Positions 40,432 through 49,028 of a DNA stretch of 50,965 nucleotides are shown here, piece after piece. The stretch is from an uncultured Clostridia bacterium (lineage in GTDB: Bacteria; Bacillota; Clostridia; Christensenellales; Borkfalkiaceae), in contig CAKQJE010000020.1 in assembly GCA_934247225.1 (NCBI GenBank), positions 1 through 50,965 of the forward strand. Direction: 5' to 3'. Positions within the stretch are counted from its first letter, which is position 1; each line of letters starts with the position of its first letter. The notes under the pieces are model-generated. The model ran no database searches, was not told the origin of the DNA, and saw nothing but the letters and a program-made list of their open reading frames with translations. Position numbers and translations under genes: made by a program.

Positions 40432-41565
40432 ATGAAAAAAGCATTATGTAAATTGTTTGCTTTAACGGCTGCCTGTCTTATTTCGATAGCCGTTTTGGGT
40501 GCATGCACGATGCCGACTAACGTTTCGGTCGAAGGCAGACCCGATCTTAGCAGAAATTACTACCTTGACGTTGTCGATATTCCAGAAGCCGTCAAAGCAG
40601 GGGAGTTCGATAAGGCGGGGATTAAACTGAAAGTCAGTTATGTTAAAGGCGAGGAATTGCTTTACGACGTAACTTATTCCATGCTGACCGAAGAATATCG
40701 CCAAATGCTCGATACGGTCGGCACGCACAGAGTGGAGCTTACATACAACGACAAGAAAGTCGATTTTATCGTGAAAATAGTCGACGGTTATCACACGGTG
40801 CGTTTCTTCGATATGAACGGCGAGCTTATTTCCGTTCAGAAAGTTGCCGAAGGCGAGGCTGCCGAAGCTCCGACGGACGCGCTTCGCAAAGTAAACGGTT
40901 ACGTTTTCAAATCCTGGGATAAAAAGTTCGACAATATCACCGCCGATACCGATATTTACGGGAAATACGCTAAGCTTTACACCGTTAAATTCCTCGACGC
41001 AAACGACAGAGTTATTTCCGAGCAACAAGTCGAAGAGGGTAAAACCGCGAAAGCTCCTTCGGATGAAGAGGTTGCGCTCGACGGTTACAGGTTCGACTCC
41101 TGGGATAAAGAATTCAAAAACGTTAAATCCGATCTCGTCGTCAATGGCGTTTACACGAAAGCTTTCGTCGTGAGATTTCTCGATATGAACGGAAGCGAAA
41201 TCGCCGTTCGGAAAATCTTCGAGGGAGACGAAGTAGTCGAGCCTTCGGAAGAAGAAATCGCAAGAGACGGCTATCGTTTCAAGAATTGGGATACCGATTT
41301 TTCGGAAATTACCGCCGATACCGATATCCGCGGAGTTTACGTCAAGGTCTGGACGGTAAGATTTTATAACTGCGACAACGAGCTTATTTCCGAACAGGAA
41401 GTCGAGGACGGAGAGTCTGCGACGGAACCGTCGGACGAAAGCAAATACGTTGCGGGCAAAAAATTCGTCTCCTGGCTCACGTCTTTCGAAAACGTTCGCG
41501 AGGATCTCGAAATTAGGTCGGTTTACTCGGTTGACTACGAAAACGAAACTCCCGATATCGGCTGA
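40432..41565 (+). CDS. Lipoprotein with four InlB-type B repeats
   Basis: 377 residues. A lipoprotein signal (AVLGAC, Cys25) anchors it outside the cell. About residues 30-120 are an unassigned beta-rich domain. Then follow four repeats of about 65 residues of the Listeria-Bacteroides (InlB B) type, starting at about 121 (HTVRFFDMNGELIS), 184 (YTVKFLDANDRVIS), 247 (FVVRFLDMNGSEIA) and 311 (WTVRFYNCDNELIS), each ending in a GY-F-x-SWD and a Y-rich strand. Such repeats are usual in cell-surface proteins and carry no enzyme activity. GGAG lies near the start. Confidence 0.87.
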   Translation: MKKALCKLFALTAACLISIAVLGACTMPTNVSVEGRPDLSRNYYLDVVDIPEAVKAGEFDKAGIKLKVSYVKGEELLYDVTYSMLTEEYRQMLDTVGTHRVELTYNDKKVDFIVKIVDGYHTVRFFDMNGELISVQKVAEGEAAEAPTDALRKVNGYVFKSWDKKFDNITADTDIYGKYAKLYTVKFLDANDRVISEQQVEEGKTAKAPSDEEVALDGYRFDSWDKEFKNVKSDLVVNGVYTKAFVVRFLDMNGSEIAVRKIFEGDEVVEPSEEEIARDGYRFKNWDTDFSEITADTDIRGVYVKVWTVRFYNCDNELISEQEVEDGESATEPSDESKYVAGKKFVSWLTSFENVREDLEIRSVYSVDYENETPDIG

Positions 41566-41646
41566 TTTTTGGCGGACAATTTAAGCGATGCCGAAACATG
41601 CGGCGTTCGCTTGATATCAACACATAAAACATAACACATAAAACGG

Positions 41647-41687
41647 GGCTGCAAACCTGTCCGAAAGGATAGGTTTGCAGCCTTTTT
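41647..41687 (+). terminator. Terminator of the InlB-repeat lipoprotein gene
   Basis: GGCTGCAAACCT, a short mismatched inner stem, AGGTTTGCAGCC, then five T. Confidence 0.92.
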
Positions 41688-41753
41688 GTATAATTGATTA
41701 TTGTGTAAGATTAACGGTCGTAAGAGTGTGGGCGAAAGATTAAAGACTACAAT

Positions 41754-41780
41754 AAAAGTATGCCTATAAGTCGATTATCG
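41754..41780 (-). repeat. Dispersed motif copy 12, supplying the GH36 stop codon
   Basis: Exact core on the minus strand at 41764-41777. Its first three bases, TAA, are the stop codon of the alpha-galactosidase gene; GCATAC and TTTT follow. Confidence 0.88.
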
Positions 41781-43961
41781 CGTAAATTCGATAAGGAACG
41801 ACCTGAAATCCGCGTCCGAACAGATTTCTTCCGAAAGCCTGTATTTCTCGTATGGAATTCCTTCCGATAAAACGTCTCCGCCGATAACGAACGTGTCGAA
41901 AACGTCAAGATTTTTATCGTAAACGGTCACGGTGTATTTTTCGTTTTTATCAAGTCCTTTGAAAGCTATCTTTCGATTGGAAACGCCGTTTTCGCGGCTC
42001 GGCATTATAACGCTTGCGAGCGCTCTGTCTCTGCGCGGGGAAACGACCTGAAATCCGCATATTCCCGTCGGCAACCTGTCAGAAGTCGGGCTTGAAAAAC
42101 AAGCGTTCAAAGCTCCGCCGCAATCAGCCGATGTTCTGCCGCCGAGCCTGTAAAAATTGCCGTAAAGGATGACGTCTCGCCTTTTCTTGTAAAAATCGGA
42201 CAATTTTGCCGTGGCTTTTACTTCTTTGTCGGTATAACCCGAACAATCGAGTTCGTAACCGAAATTAAACAAACACGCTACGTTAAAACGATTTTCCAAA
42301 GAAAATTCCCTTTTCGTAAATCCGTTCGGCGAGGCGGAAAGGTGCGCCGTCATGCAGGACTGCGGATAGCAAATCGAAGTGTTGGTCTGTATTATCGTGC
42401 GGACGGCGGGGTCGGTGTTGTCGCTCGTCCAGATTTGCGGGAAATAGGAGAGAATTCCGAGATCGAATCTCGCTCCGCCCGCGGCGCAACCCTCGAAAAG
42501 AATATCGGGATGGTTTTCGGTGAGCGTTTTCATGATCGAGTACAGCGCGACGACATATCGGTAACAGTATTCGCCGATAAACGTCGTTTTCGAGAAACAA
42601 TCGCTCATAACCCTGTTGAAATCCCATTTTATGTAGGCGGGTTTTGCAAGGTCTATGATTTTTTCGACGCTGTTTATAACGTAATTTTTAACTTCTTCGT
42701 CGGTTAAATCGAGCATCATCTGAAATCTGTGAAGAAAGGGCTTTTTCCCGGGGATCGCCATCGCGTATTCGGGGTGACGGCGGAAAATCTCGCTGTCGGG
42801 CGAAATCATTTCGGGTTCCAGCCAAATTCCGAAATCGAGTCCGAGCGCGCGGATATCGTCCGCAAGACGGGATAGTCCGCCCGTTTTTTCCGCGTTATCG
42901 AACCAATCGCCGAGCGAGGATTTATCGTCGTTTCGTTTTCCGAACCAACCGTCGTCCAGAACGAACAGTTCCGCGCCGATTTTCTTACCTTTTTTTGCGA
43001 TTTCGAGTATTTTTTCCCTCGTAAAATCGAACCCCGTACCTTCCCAATTGTTTATGACGACGGGGCGCTTTTTGTTTTGTCTGCGTTTGGGAATTATGTG
43101 TTTATTAACGAACGAGTGTAGATTTAAAGTCAATTCGTCCTCGTTTTTCGAAAAAATCATTACGGCTTCGGGCGCATAAAAGGTGTCGCCGCCCGCTAAA
43201 CGATATTCGAAAGCGAAATCGTTCACGCCGCAGATGACCCTCGTTCTGTTATAAGAGTCTGTTTCGTACGAAGTTTTATGGTTTCCCGAATAAACGAGGT
43301 TGAAAGCGTAAACGCCGTTCGCGTTTTTTATAAGCGAAAACGGATTGTGCTGAGCGGACGAAGCCCCCGCAAGCGATTGATTTACGAAAAGCCCCGAGTT
43401 GAGCTTTGCGTCGTGGCGGTATCTTTCGCTCGCCCAGCCGCCGTCGAACGTGGAAACCGTGAAATCGCTTTCCGAAATATCGAGCTGAACGGAAGCGAAT
43501 TTCTTTATCGAAAGCGTTTTTTCGTCGAGGTTTGTAAGCGACGAACGGGCGGTTATAACGTCGGTGTCGCGATAAGAGGAATAGCTTATCGTAAGCAATA
43601 AATTCTCGGTTTCGTCGACGAATTCGAAAGTGATCGTCTTTTCCGCGCCGAACGAGGAGGGGAGATCGGGTATTCCTTTCTTGCCTTTGGAAACGACGGC
43701 GTTTTTAAATACGAATTCGTTTGAAAACGAATTGTCGGGATTGAAAAGAAGTATAGACTTGTCGCGGTGATCGTCGTCCCCGAAACAGGAGAAAAGCTTG
43801 TTTTTTAAATCCGTGCCGATATTATCCCATTTTAAATAGCAGATTTCAGGCGGCATTTCGCCTGTTTTTTTGCCGTAATAAAGGTAATAAACTTTGTCCT
43901 CGTCCTGAATAAAGACGAGCGACGTGTTCGGCGTGTCGAGCCTGTAAGTTTTCGCGTTCAT
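41775..43961 (-). CDS. Alpha-galactosidase, glycoside hydrolase family 36
   Basis: 728 residues, the normal length of a clostridial GH36 enzyme. An N-terminal beta-sandwich (about 1-300) precedes the TIM barrel: VINNWEGTGFDF, LFVLDDGWFG, FGIWLEPEMISPDS, the nucleophile Asp447 in YIKWDFNR and the acid/base Asp514 in WTSDNTD. It removes alpha-1,6-galactose from raffinose-type sugars or galactomannan. No signal peptide, so it is cytoplasmic and probably acts on imported oligosaccharides. It overlaps the GH94 gene upstream by four bases, so the two are co-translated. Its stop lies in a dispersed motif copy. Confidence 0.93.
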   Translation of the reverse strand: MNAKTYRLDTPNTSLVFIQDEDKVYYLYYGKKTGEMPPEICYLKWDNIGTDLKNKLFSCFGDDDHRDKSILLFNPDNSFSNEFVFKNAVVSKGKKGIPDLPSSFGAEKTITFEFVDETENLLLTISYSSYRDTDVITARSSLTNLDEKTLSIKKFASVQLDISESDFTVSTFDGGWASERYRHDAKLNSGLFVNQSLAGASSAQHNPFSLIKNANGVYAFNLVYSGNHKTSYETDSYNRTRVICGVNDFAFEYRLAGGDTFYAPEAVMIFSKNEDELTLNLHSFVNKHIIPKRRQNKKRPVVINNWEGTGFDFTREKILEIAKKGKKIGAELFVLDDGWFGKRNDDKSSLGDWFDNAEKTGGLSRLADDIRALGLDFGIWLEPEMISPDSEIFRRHPEYAMAIPGKKPFLHRFQMMLDLTDEEVKNYVINSVEKIIDLAKPAYIKWDFNRVMSDCFSKTTFIGEYCYRYVVALYSIMKTLTENHPDILFEGCAAGGARFDLGILSYFPQIWTSDNTDPAVRTIIQTNTSICYPQSCMTAHLSASPNGFTKREFSLENRFNVACLFNFGYELDCSGYTDKEVKATAKLSDFYKKRRDVILYGNFYRLGGRTSADCGGALNACFSSPTSDRLPTGICGFQVVSPRRDRALASVIMPSRENGVSNRKIAFKGLDKNEKYTVTVYDKNLDVFDTFVIGGDVLSEGIPYEKYRLSEEICSDADFRSFLIEFTR

Positions 43962-46396
43962 TTATAAATTACCTCCGCCCTGATCCTTTCGCCCGCGTTC
44001 CCTTTCGGGAGAAGGTTGTTTTCCTGCTTTATTCCGTTTATATATACGCCCGCGGTTTTTTTATCGTCGCGTTTTGCGGCTATTTCGTATGTTACGCCGC
44101 GAAATTTTCTCACAAGGTCGAATTTATCGATTTCTTTCGGCATACAGGGCTTAATCGTAAGTCCGTCGGGAGTCGGTTTAACGCCTAAAATATACTGCGA
44201 GGCGTTGACGAACGTCCAGGCGGCGGTTCCCGTGAGCCAGCTGTTTTTCGCCGAGCCGAAATCGGGCGCGTCTTTTCCCGCGATCATCTGACTGAAAACG
44301 TACGGCTCGGTTTTGTGTATCTCGCTTATTTCTTCGAGATACGCGGGCGAGATTTTGCGATAAATCTCGAAAGCTCTTTCGCCGTTTCCGACCGTCGCTT
44401 CGGCGCAGCTCACCCACGGGTTGTTATGGCAGAAAATGCCCGCGTTTTCCTTGTAACCGCAAGGGTAGGACGAAACTTCGCCGAGATTTAAATGATATTC
44501 TTTGTATGCAGGTTGCAAAAGCACGATGCCGTACTTCGTGTCGAGATGTTTTTGCACGCTCGACAACGCTTTTTCTGCCTTTCCGTCCGAAACTCCTATT
44601 CCCGCCATTACGCACATTCCCTGCGGTTCGATAAATATTTTTCCGTCCTCGCAGGTTTTACTGCCGACGGGCTTTTCGAACGCGTCGAACGCGCGGATAA
44701 ACCATTCTCCGTCCCAGCCCGCCGTTTCCACGGTTTCGGTCATAACGGCTGATTCTTTCAGAATGCGTTCGGCTTCCGCCTCATCGCCGAGGAGTTTGCA
44801 AAGCTCGGCGTATTCTTTGCCGTACTTAACGAACATACCCGCAATGAAAACGCTTTCGGCTTTGCCGCTTTCGAAGTTCGAGCAGGTCTGAAAGCTTTCG
44901 CCCGGGGTTTCGGAGAAACAGTTGAGGTTAAGACAGTCGTTCCAATCGGCTCTGCCGATCAGGGGGAGTCCGTGCGGTCCTTTGTGGGTTACGGTGAAAT
45001 TTATCGAGCGTCTGAGATGTTCCATAAGGGGCGCTTTGTCGTTTTCGTCGTTGTTGAACGGAACGCTTTCGCTTAAAATCGAAAAGTCGCCCGTTTCTGA
45101 AACATAAGCGTAAACGCACGCGATAAGCCATAACGGGTCGTCGTTAAACCCTCCGCCCACGTCCGCGTTGCCGCGCTTTGTCAGTGGTTGGTATTGGTGC
45201 CACGTCGAACCGTCGGGCAGTTGAATGGAAGCGATATCGATAATCCTTTCGCGCGCCTTTTCGGGCAGAATATGCACGAAACCCAAAAGATCCTGGCAGG
45301 AATCGCGGAAGCCCATACCTCTGCCTATCCCGCTTTCGTAATAGCTCGCGCTCCTGCTCATGCGGTATGTGATAAGGCATTGATATTGGTTCCAGATATT
45401 AACGATACGATCGAATTTTTCGTCCGAGGATTTAACGCGGAAATTTCCGAGGAGATTATTCCATTTGTCTTTAAGCTTGTCGAATTCGGCGTAAACGCTT
45501 TCTTCGCTTATATATTTGGCGATGAGTTTTTCGGCTTTTTTCTTGTTTATAACGTTCGGAGCTTCCCATTTTTCGTCTTTTTCGTTTTCGGTATATCCGA
45601 GGAGATAAACGAGGGAAATCGTCTGTTTCGGTTCAAGCGTAACGTCCTTTCTCAAAAACGCGGACGGCGCCCGACCGCTTGCCTTTTCGTTGAAAGAAAC
45701 GCCGAGTTTAACCGCTTCGGGGGAGTCGAATCCGTTGAATTTTCCGAGGAAAGTATCTCTGTCGGTATCGTAGCCGTCAAGTTCGGTGTTTAAAGAGAAA
45801 AAGGAATAGTGGTTGCGCCTTTCGCGGTATTCGGTTTTATGATAAACCGCGCCGTAACGCTTGTCGGCGATTATTTCCACCTCGCCCGTGTTGTAATTAC
45901 GTTGGAAGTTGGTCATGTCGTCCAGCGCGTTCCAAAGGCAGAATTCCACCCCGCCGTAAATTTTGAGATTTTTCGTTTCGTCCGACTCGTTGGTTATTTT
46001 CAGTAAATTTATCTCGCAGTCGTCGTTTAACGGAACGAAACATAAAAGCTCCGCGCGGATATCGTTTTTCACGCTTTCGAAAATCGTGTAATTCAATCCG
46101 TGGCGGCATTTATAGCTGTCGAGCGGGGTTTTGCTCGGCAAAAATGAAGGAGAAAAAGTCGTTTTTCCGTCGGTTATATAGTAATATCTTCCGCCGTTAT
46201 CGGTTGCGGGGGAGTTATAGCGGTAACGGGTTATTCTCCTCAGTTTCGCGTCGCGGTAAAAAGAATAACCGCCCGCGGTGTTGGAAATAATCGAAAAAAA
46301 GTCGTCGTTGCCGAGGTAATTTATCCAGGGCAGAGGGGTAAAAGGCGTATCTATAACGTATTCTTTACGTTCGTCGTCGAAGTGTCCGAATTTCAT
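43958..46396 (-). CDS. Cellobiose-phosphorylase-like glycoside phosphorylase, family GH94
   Basis: 812 residues, the length of clostridial cellobiose phosphorylases (about 811). Seen: the N-terminal PWINYLGN, the barrel segment ESGIGRGMGFRDSCQDLLG, ADVGGGFNDDPLWL, the catalytic Asp487 in GRADWNDCLNLN, and GSAKNSWLTGTAAW. The family cleaves beta-linked disaccharides with phosphate to a sugar-1-phosphate and a sugar, saving ATP. Cellobiose is most likely, but chitobiose or laminaribiose cannot be ruled out. It is cytoplasmic, first gene of a two-gene unit with GH36, and divergent from the GH1 beta-glucosidase. Two Tyr/Asn-rich N-terminal strands are typical too. Confidence 0.9.
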   Translation of the reverse strand: MKFGHFDDERKEYVIDTPFTPLPWINYLGNDDFFSIISNTAGGYSFYRDAKLRRITRYRYNSPATDNGGRYYYITDGKTTFSPSFLPSKTPLDSYKCRHGLNYTIFESVKNDIRAELLCFVPLNDDCEINLLKITNESDETKNLKIYGGVEFCLWNALDDMTNFQRNYNTGEVEIIADKRYGAVYHKTEYRERRNHYSFFSLNTELDGYDTDRDTFLGKFNGFDSPEAVKLGVSFNEKASGRAPSAFLRKDVTLEPKQTISLVYLLGYTENEKDEKWEAPNVINKKKAEKLIAKYISEESVYAEFDKLKDKWNNLLGNFRVKSSDEKFDRIVNIWNQYQCLITYRMSRSASYYESGIGRGMGFRDSCQDLLGFVHILPEKARERIIDIASIQLPDGSTWHQYQPLTKRGNADVGGGFNDDPLWLIACVYAYVSETGDFSILSESVPFNNDENDKAPLMEHLRRSINFTVTHKGPHGLPLIGRADWNDCLNLNCFSETPGESFQTCSNFESGKAESVFIAGMFVKYGKEYAELCKLLGDEAEAERILKESAVMTETVETAGWDGEWFIRAFDAFEKPVGSKTCEDGKIFIEPQGMCVMAGIGVSDGKAEKALSSVQKHLDTKYGIVLLQPAYKEYHLNLGEVSSYPCGYKENAGIFCHNNPWVSCAEATVGNGERAFEIYRKISPAYLEEISEIHKTEPYVFSQMIAGKDAPDFGSAKNSWLTGTAAWTFVNASQYILGVKPTPDGLTIKPCMPKEIDKFDLVRKFRGVTYEIAAKRDDKKTAGVYINGIKQENNLLPKGNAGERIRAEVIYK

Positions 46397-46444
46397 TTTC
46401 TAAAAACTCCTTTATCGGTTTTATTCTTGTCCGGCATCGGCTAA

Positions 46445-46473
46445 ATAATAACAAATAAGGGCGCGCGTGTAAA
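46445..46473 (-). promoter_or_regulatory. Promoter of the GH94-GH36 unit
   Basis: On the minus strand TTTACA-N17-TATTAT, about 45 bases before the GH94 start. Confidence 0.65.
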
Positions 46474-46525
46474 CGGTAAAGGCTTTTTATCCGAAGAAAT
46501 CTAAAAAACAAATTAAGAAAACGTA

Positions 46526-46554
46526 TTGCAAATATTTTGTTTTTGCTTTAAAAT
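46526..46554 (+). promoter_or_regulatory. Promoter of the GH1 beta-glucosidase gene
   Basis: TTGCAA-N17-TAAAAT, about 40 bases before the chosen start. It is divergent from the GH94 promoter, the two -10 regions lying about 100 bases apart. Confidence 0.7.
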
Positions 46555-46599
46555 GGCGGTATGACGATAACGGGCGATTTGCCCGAGAGGTGTAAATTT

Positions 46600-47964
46600 A
46601 TGAAAAAAGATTTTGTCTGGGGCGCGGCTTCCGCGGCTTATCAGGTTGAAGGCGGTTGGAACGAGGGCGGCAAAACCCCGAGCATATGGGACGAGTTCAC
46701 TCACGCAAAGAAATCCTTCCGCGAGCAGACGGGAGACGTCGCCTGCGACCATTATCACAGATACGAAGAAGACGTTTCGCTTATGAAAGAGCTTGGGCTT
46801 AAATCGTATCGTTTTTCGGTCTCCTGGGCGAGGATCATCCCCCGCGACGGATTTGTCAATGAAGAGGGCGTTTCCTTCTATAATCGACTTATAGACCGAC
46901 TTATCGAGAATAATATCGAGCCTATGCTCACTCTTTATCATTGGGATATGCCCGTTTGGGTTTATGAAAAAGGCGGTTTTTTAAACAGGGAAACGGTTAA
47001 AAAATTCGCGGAATACGCAGCCGTCATCGCGGAGCGTTTCGGCGACAGGGTTAAAAAATTCATAACGATAAACGAACCGCAATGCGTTCTTCACGGCGGG
47101 CTTTATTCCGACGCTCTCGCGCCCGGGATTAAATTAACGCTTAAAGAGCTTCTTTCGGCGGCGCATAATCTTCTTTTGTGCCACGGGGAGGCGGTGAAAA
47201 TTCTCCGCGAAAAGGTGAAAAACGCAAAAATAGGGTTTGCGACGTGCGGCTGGGTGACTTGCCCGTCCGATAATTCGCCCGAAGCCGAGCAAAAAGCTTA
47301 CGAGGACTTTTTTAAGGTTTGGAAAGAGCAGCCTATGAACTGTATGTCCGTTCTTGCCGATCCCGTTTATCTCGGCGATTATCCGAAAGAGTATTACGAA
47401 TATTTTAAGGACGATCTCCCGAAAATCACTCCCGAGGATTTAAAACTTATCTCCGCCCCTCTCGATTTTATCGGACAGAATATTTACTCGGGCTTTTTTA
47501 TGGATAAAAACGGTGAAGTCGCGCCTTTTTACGACGGTTCGCCGCTTAACGATATGGGTTGGGACGACATTCCCGAATCGGTGTATTACGGAATGAAATT
47601 CCTGTATAAAAGGTACAAAAAACCGATAATAATAACCGAAAACGGCACGGCTCAGAACGACAGAGTGTGCCTCGACGGCAAAGTTCACGATTTTTATCGC
47701 ATAGACCTTACGGCGCGGTATCTTCTCGAAATGAAAAAAGCCGTCGACGATGGGATTCCCGCGGACGGCTATTATCATTGGTCGTTTACCGACAATTTCG
47801 AATGGAAATGCGGATTCGCAAGGCGTTTCGGTCTCGTTTATATCGATTATCGGACGCAGAAAAGAATTAAAAAGGACTCGTTTTATTTCTACAAAAAGGT
47901 TATAGAAACAAACGGCGAAATCTTATCGTCGCCCGAAAAGATATTCGGCGGCAACCTGCGGTAA
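46600..47964 (+). CDS. Beta-glucosidase, glycoside hydrolase family 1
   Basis: 454 residues, normal for GH1. FVWGAASAAYQVEGGWNEGG at the start, acid/base Glu159 in TINEPQC and nucleophile Glu347 in IITENGT are all present. It hydrolyses beta-glucosides or related beta-glycosides inside the cell; there is no sign of preference for a 6-phosphate substrate that I can judge. The start at 46600 is chosen because GAGAGGTG precedes it; an earlier ATG (46561) would hide that site and add 13 odd residues. An exact dispersed motif copy lies in codons 94-99, read as NRLID on a part that aligns normally with the family. Confidence 0.95.
   Translation: MKKDFVWGAASAAYQVEGGWNEGGKTPSIWDEFTHAKKSFREQTGDVACDHYHRYEEDVSLMKELGLKSYRFSVSWARIIPRDGFVNEEGVSFYNRLIDRLIENNIEPMLTLYHWDMPVWVYEKGGFLNRETVKKFAEYAAVIAERFGDRVKKFITINEPQCVLHGGLYSDALAPGIKLTLKELLSAAHNLLLCHGEAVKILREKVKNAKIGFATCGWVTCPSDNSPEAEQKAYEDFFKVWKEQPMNCMSVLADPVYLGDYPKEYYEYFKDDLPKITPEDLKLISAPLDFIGQNIYSGFFMDKNGEVAPFYDGSPLNDMGWDDIPESVYYGMKFLYKRYKKPIIITENGTAQNDRVCLDGKVHDFYRIDLTARYLLEMKKAVDDGIPADGYYHWSFTDNFEWKCGFARRFGLVYIDYRTQKRIKKDSFYFYKKVIETNGEILSSPEKIFGGNLR
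46879..46896 (+). repeat. Dispersed motif copy 13, inside the GH1 gene
   Basis: Exact core TAATCGACTTATAG at 46881-46894, followed by ACCGAC. The TTTT tail is not kept here. Confidence 0.85.
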
Positions 47965-48011
47965 AACTTAGCCAAAGGCTTTGCAGTCAAAACGCTTTGC
48001 GATAAAAATTT

Positions 48012-48866
48012 TCAGATAAAGTTGTCGTAAAGCTTGCCGATCTCGGCTTTTATATCGTAAAATTTAATAAGTTCGGAAACGGAAACGACCTGAAATCCCC
48101 TCGCTTTAAGGTCGGGGAGAAGTCTTTTCACGGCGTTTATCGTCCTGTCGTAGCCCTGGTGCATAAGGACTATTCCGCCCTCGGAAAGGTTTTTCGACAC
48201 GGTATCGTAAATGTCGTTTTCGGTTGTGCCGTCCTGCCAATCGGACGCGTCGAGAGACGTTGTCCAATTGATAAAAGTCGACCTATAAGTCGATAAAACG
48301 CGATTATCGGCGTGTCCGCCCGCGGGGCGAACGAGATGAACGGACTTGCCGTCGAACGATTTTAAGGCGTTGTCGGTGCTTGATAGTTCCTCGATTATTT
48401 TCTCGTCCGTAAGGGTCGTGAGGTCGGTGTGCGTGAACGTGTGGTTTCCGAGTTCGAATTTCATCGAAACGGCTCTTTCGAGAGTCTCTGAATATCCCTG
48501 AGAAATTTTCGAGCCTATCGTAAATAAAGTTGCGTGGGCGGTAAAATCGGGATTTTTCTCGTTGAAACTCGCGAAAACGTCTAAAAGCGCGTCGGTTTTA
48601 TCGGTCGGTCCGTCGTCGAAAGTGAAAGCTATCAGCCTGCTGTTTTCGCCGATATGCGAAATATCGACGTCCGAAACGTCCCATAAATCGGCTTCGGGCA
48701 AATCGTCAGAGTCGCTTTTCGGATTAGTTCCGGAAGAAACGGAATTTTCGGGAAAAGAGTTTCTTTCGCTTGCGTTGGTTTCGTTTCTGCCGCCCGTGCA
48801 GGCGGTCTGAACGGTCAAAATTCCCGTAAAAACAACGGTCAGCAATAAAATAAGTAATTTTTTCAT
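48012..48866 (-). CDS. Lipoprotein polysaccharide deacetylase (NodB domain)
   Basis: 284 residues. A signal peptide (MKKLLILLLTVVFTGIL) and a likely lipidation Cys23 in TVQTAC, then a Ser/Asn-rich linker to about residue 70. The NodB domain shows AFTFDDGPTDKTDAL with the catalytic and metal Asp pair, GNHTFTHTDL with the two metal His, VRPAGGHAD, and IVLMHQGYD with the C-terminal His. Members remove acetyl groups from peptidoglycan or other amino sugars outside the cell. The start at 48866 is chosen because GAGGTGA precedes it. A motif copy lies in the gene. It converges with the GH1 gene; no clear terminator is seen between (47965-48011). Confidence 0.9.
   Translation of the reverse strand: MKKLLILLLTVVFTGILTVQTACTGGRNETNASERNSFPENSVSSGTNPKSDSDDLPEADLWDVSDVDISHIGENSRLIAFTFDDGPTDKTDALLDVFASFNEKNPDFTAHATLFTIGSKISQGYSETLERAVSMKFELGNHTFTHTDLTTLTDEKIIEELSSTDNALKSFDGKSVHLVRPAGGHADNRVLSTYRSTFINWTTSLDASDWQDGTTENDIYDTVSKNLSEGGIVLMHQGYDRTINAVKRLLPDLKARGFQVVSVSELIKFYDIKAEIGKLYDNFI
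48273..48300 (-). repeat. Dispersed motif copy 14, inside the deacetylase gene
   Basis: Minus-strand TTATCGACTTATAG (48283-48296), 13 of 14 core bases, followed there by GTCGAC and TTTT. Confidence 0.75.
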
Positions 48867-49028
48867 TTTTTTCACCTCGCGGCGATAATAACATATGTAA
48901 ACAAAAAATAACAGTCGTTTTGCGCTAAAAGAGAAGAAATCTAAAAAAAATGATAAAAAAAAGACTATCATTGAAAGCGGAAATAAGATACAATTCAGGA
49001 AGAAAAGATTCAGGCTAAGGAGAAAACG

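Noticed and set aside
48972..49028. Promoter of the permease operon
   Set aside because: A -10-like TACAAT is present at about 48990, but no acceptable -35 at the right distance; the genes may be transcribed from elsewhere.
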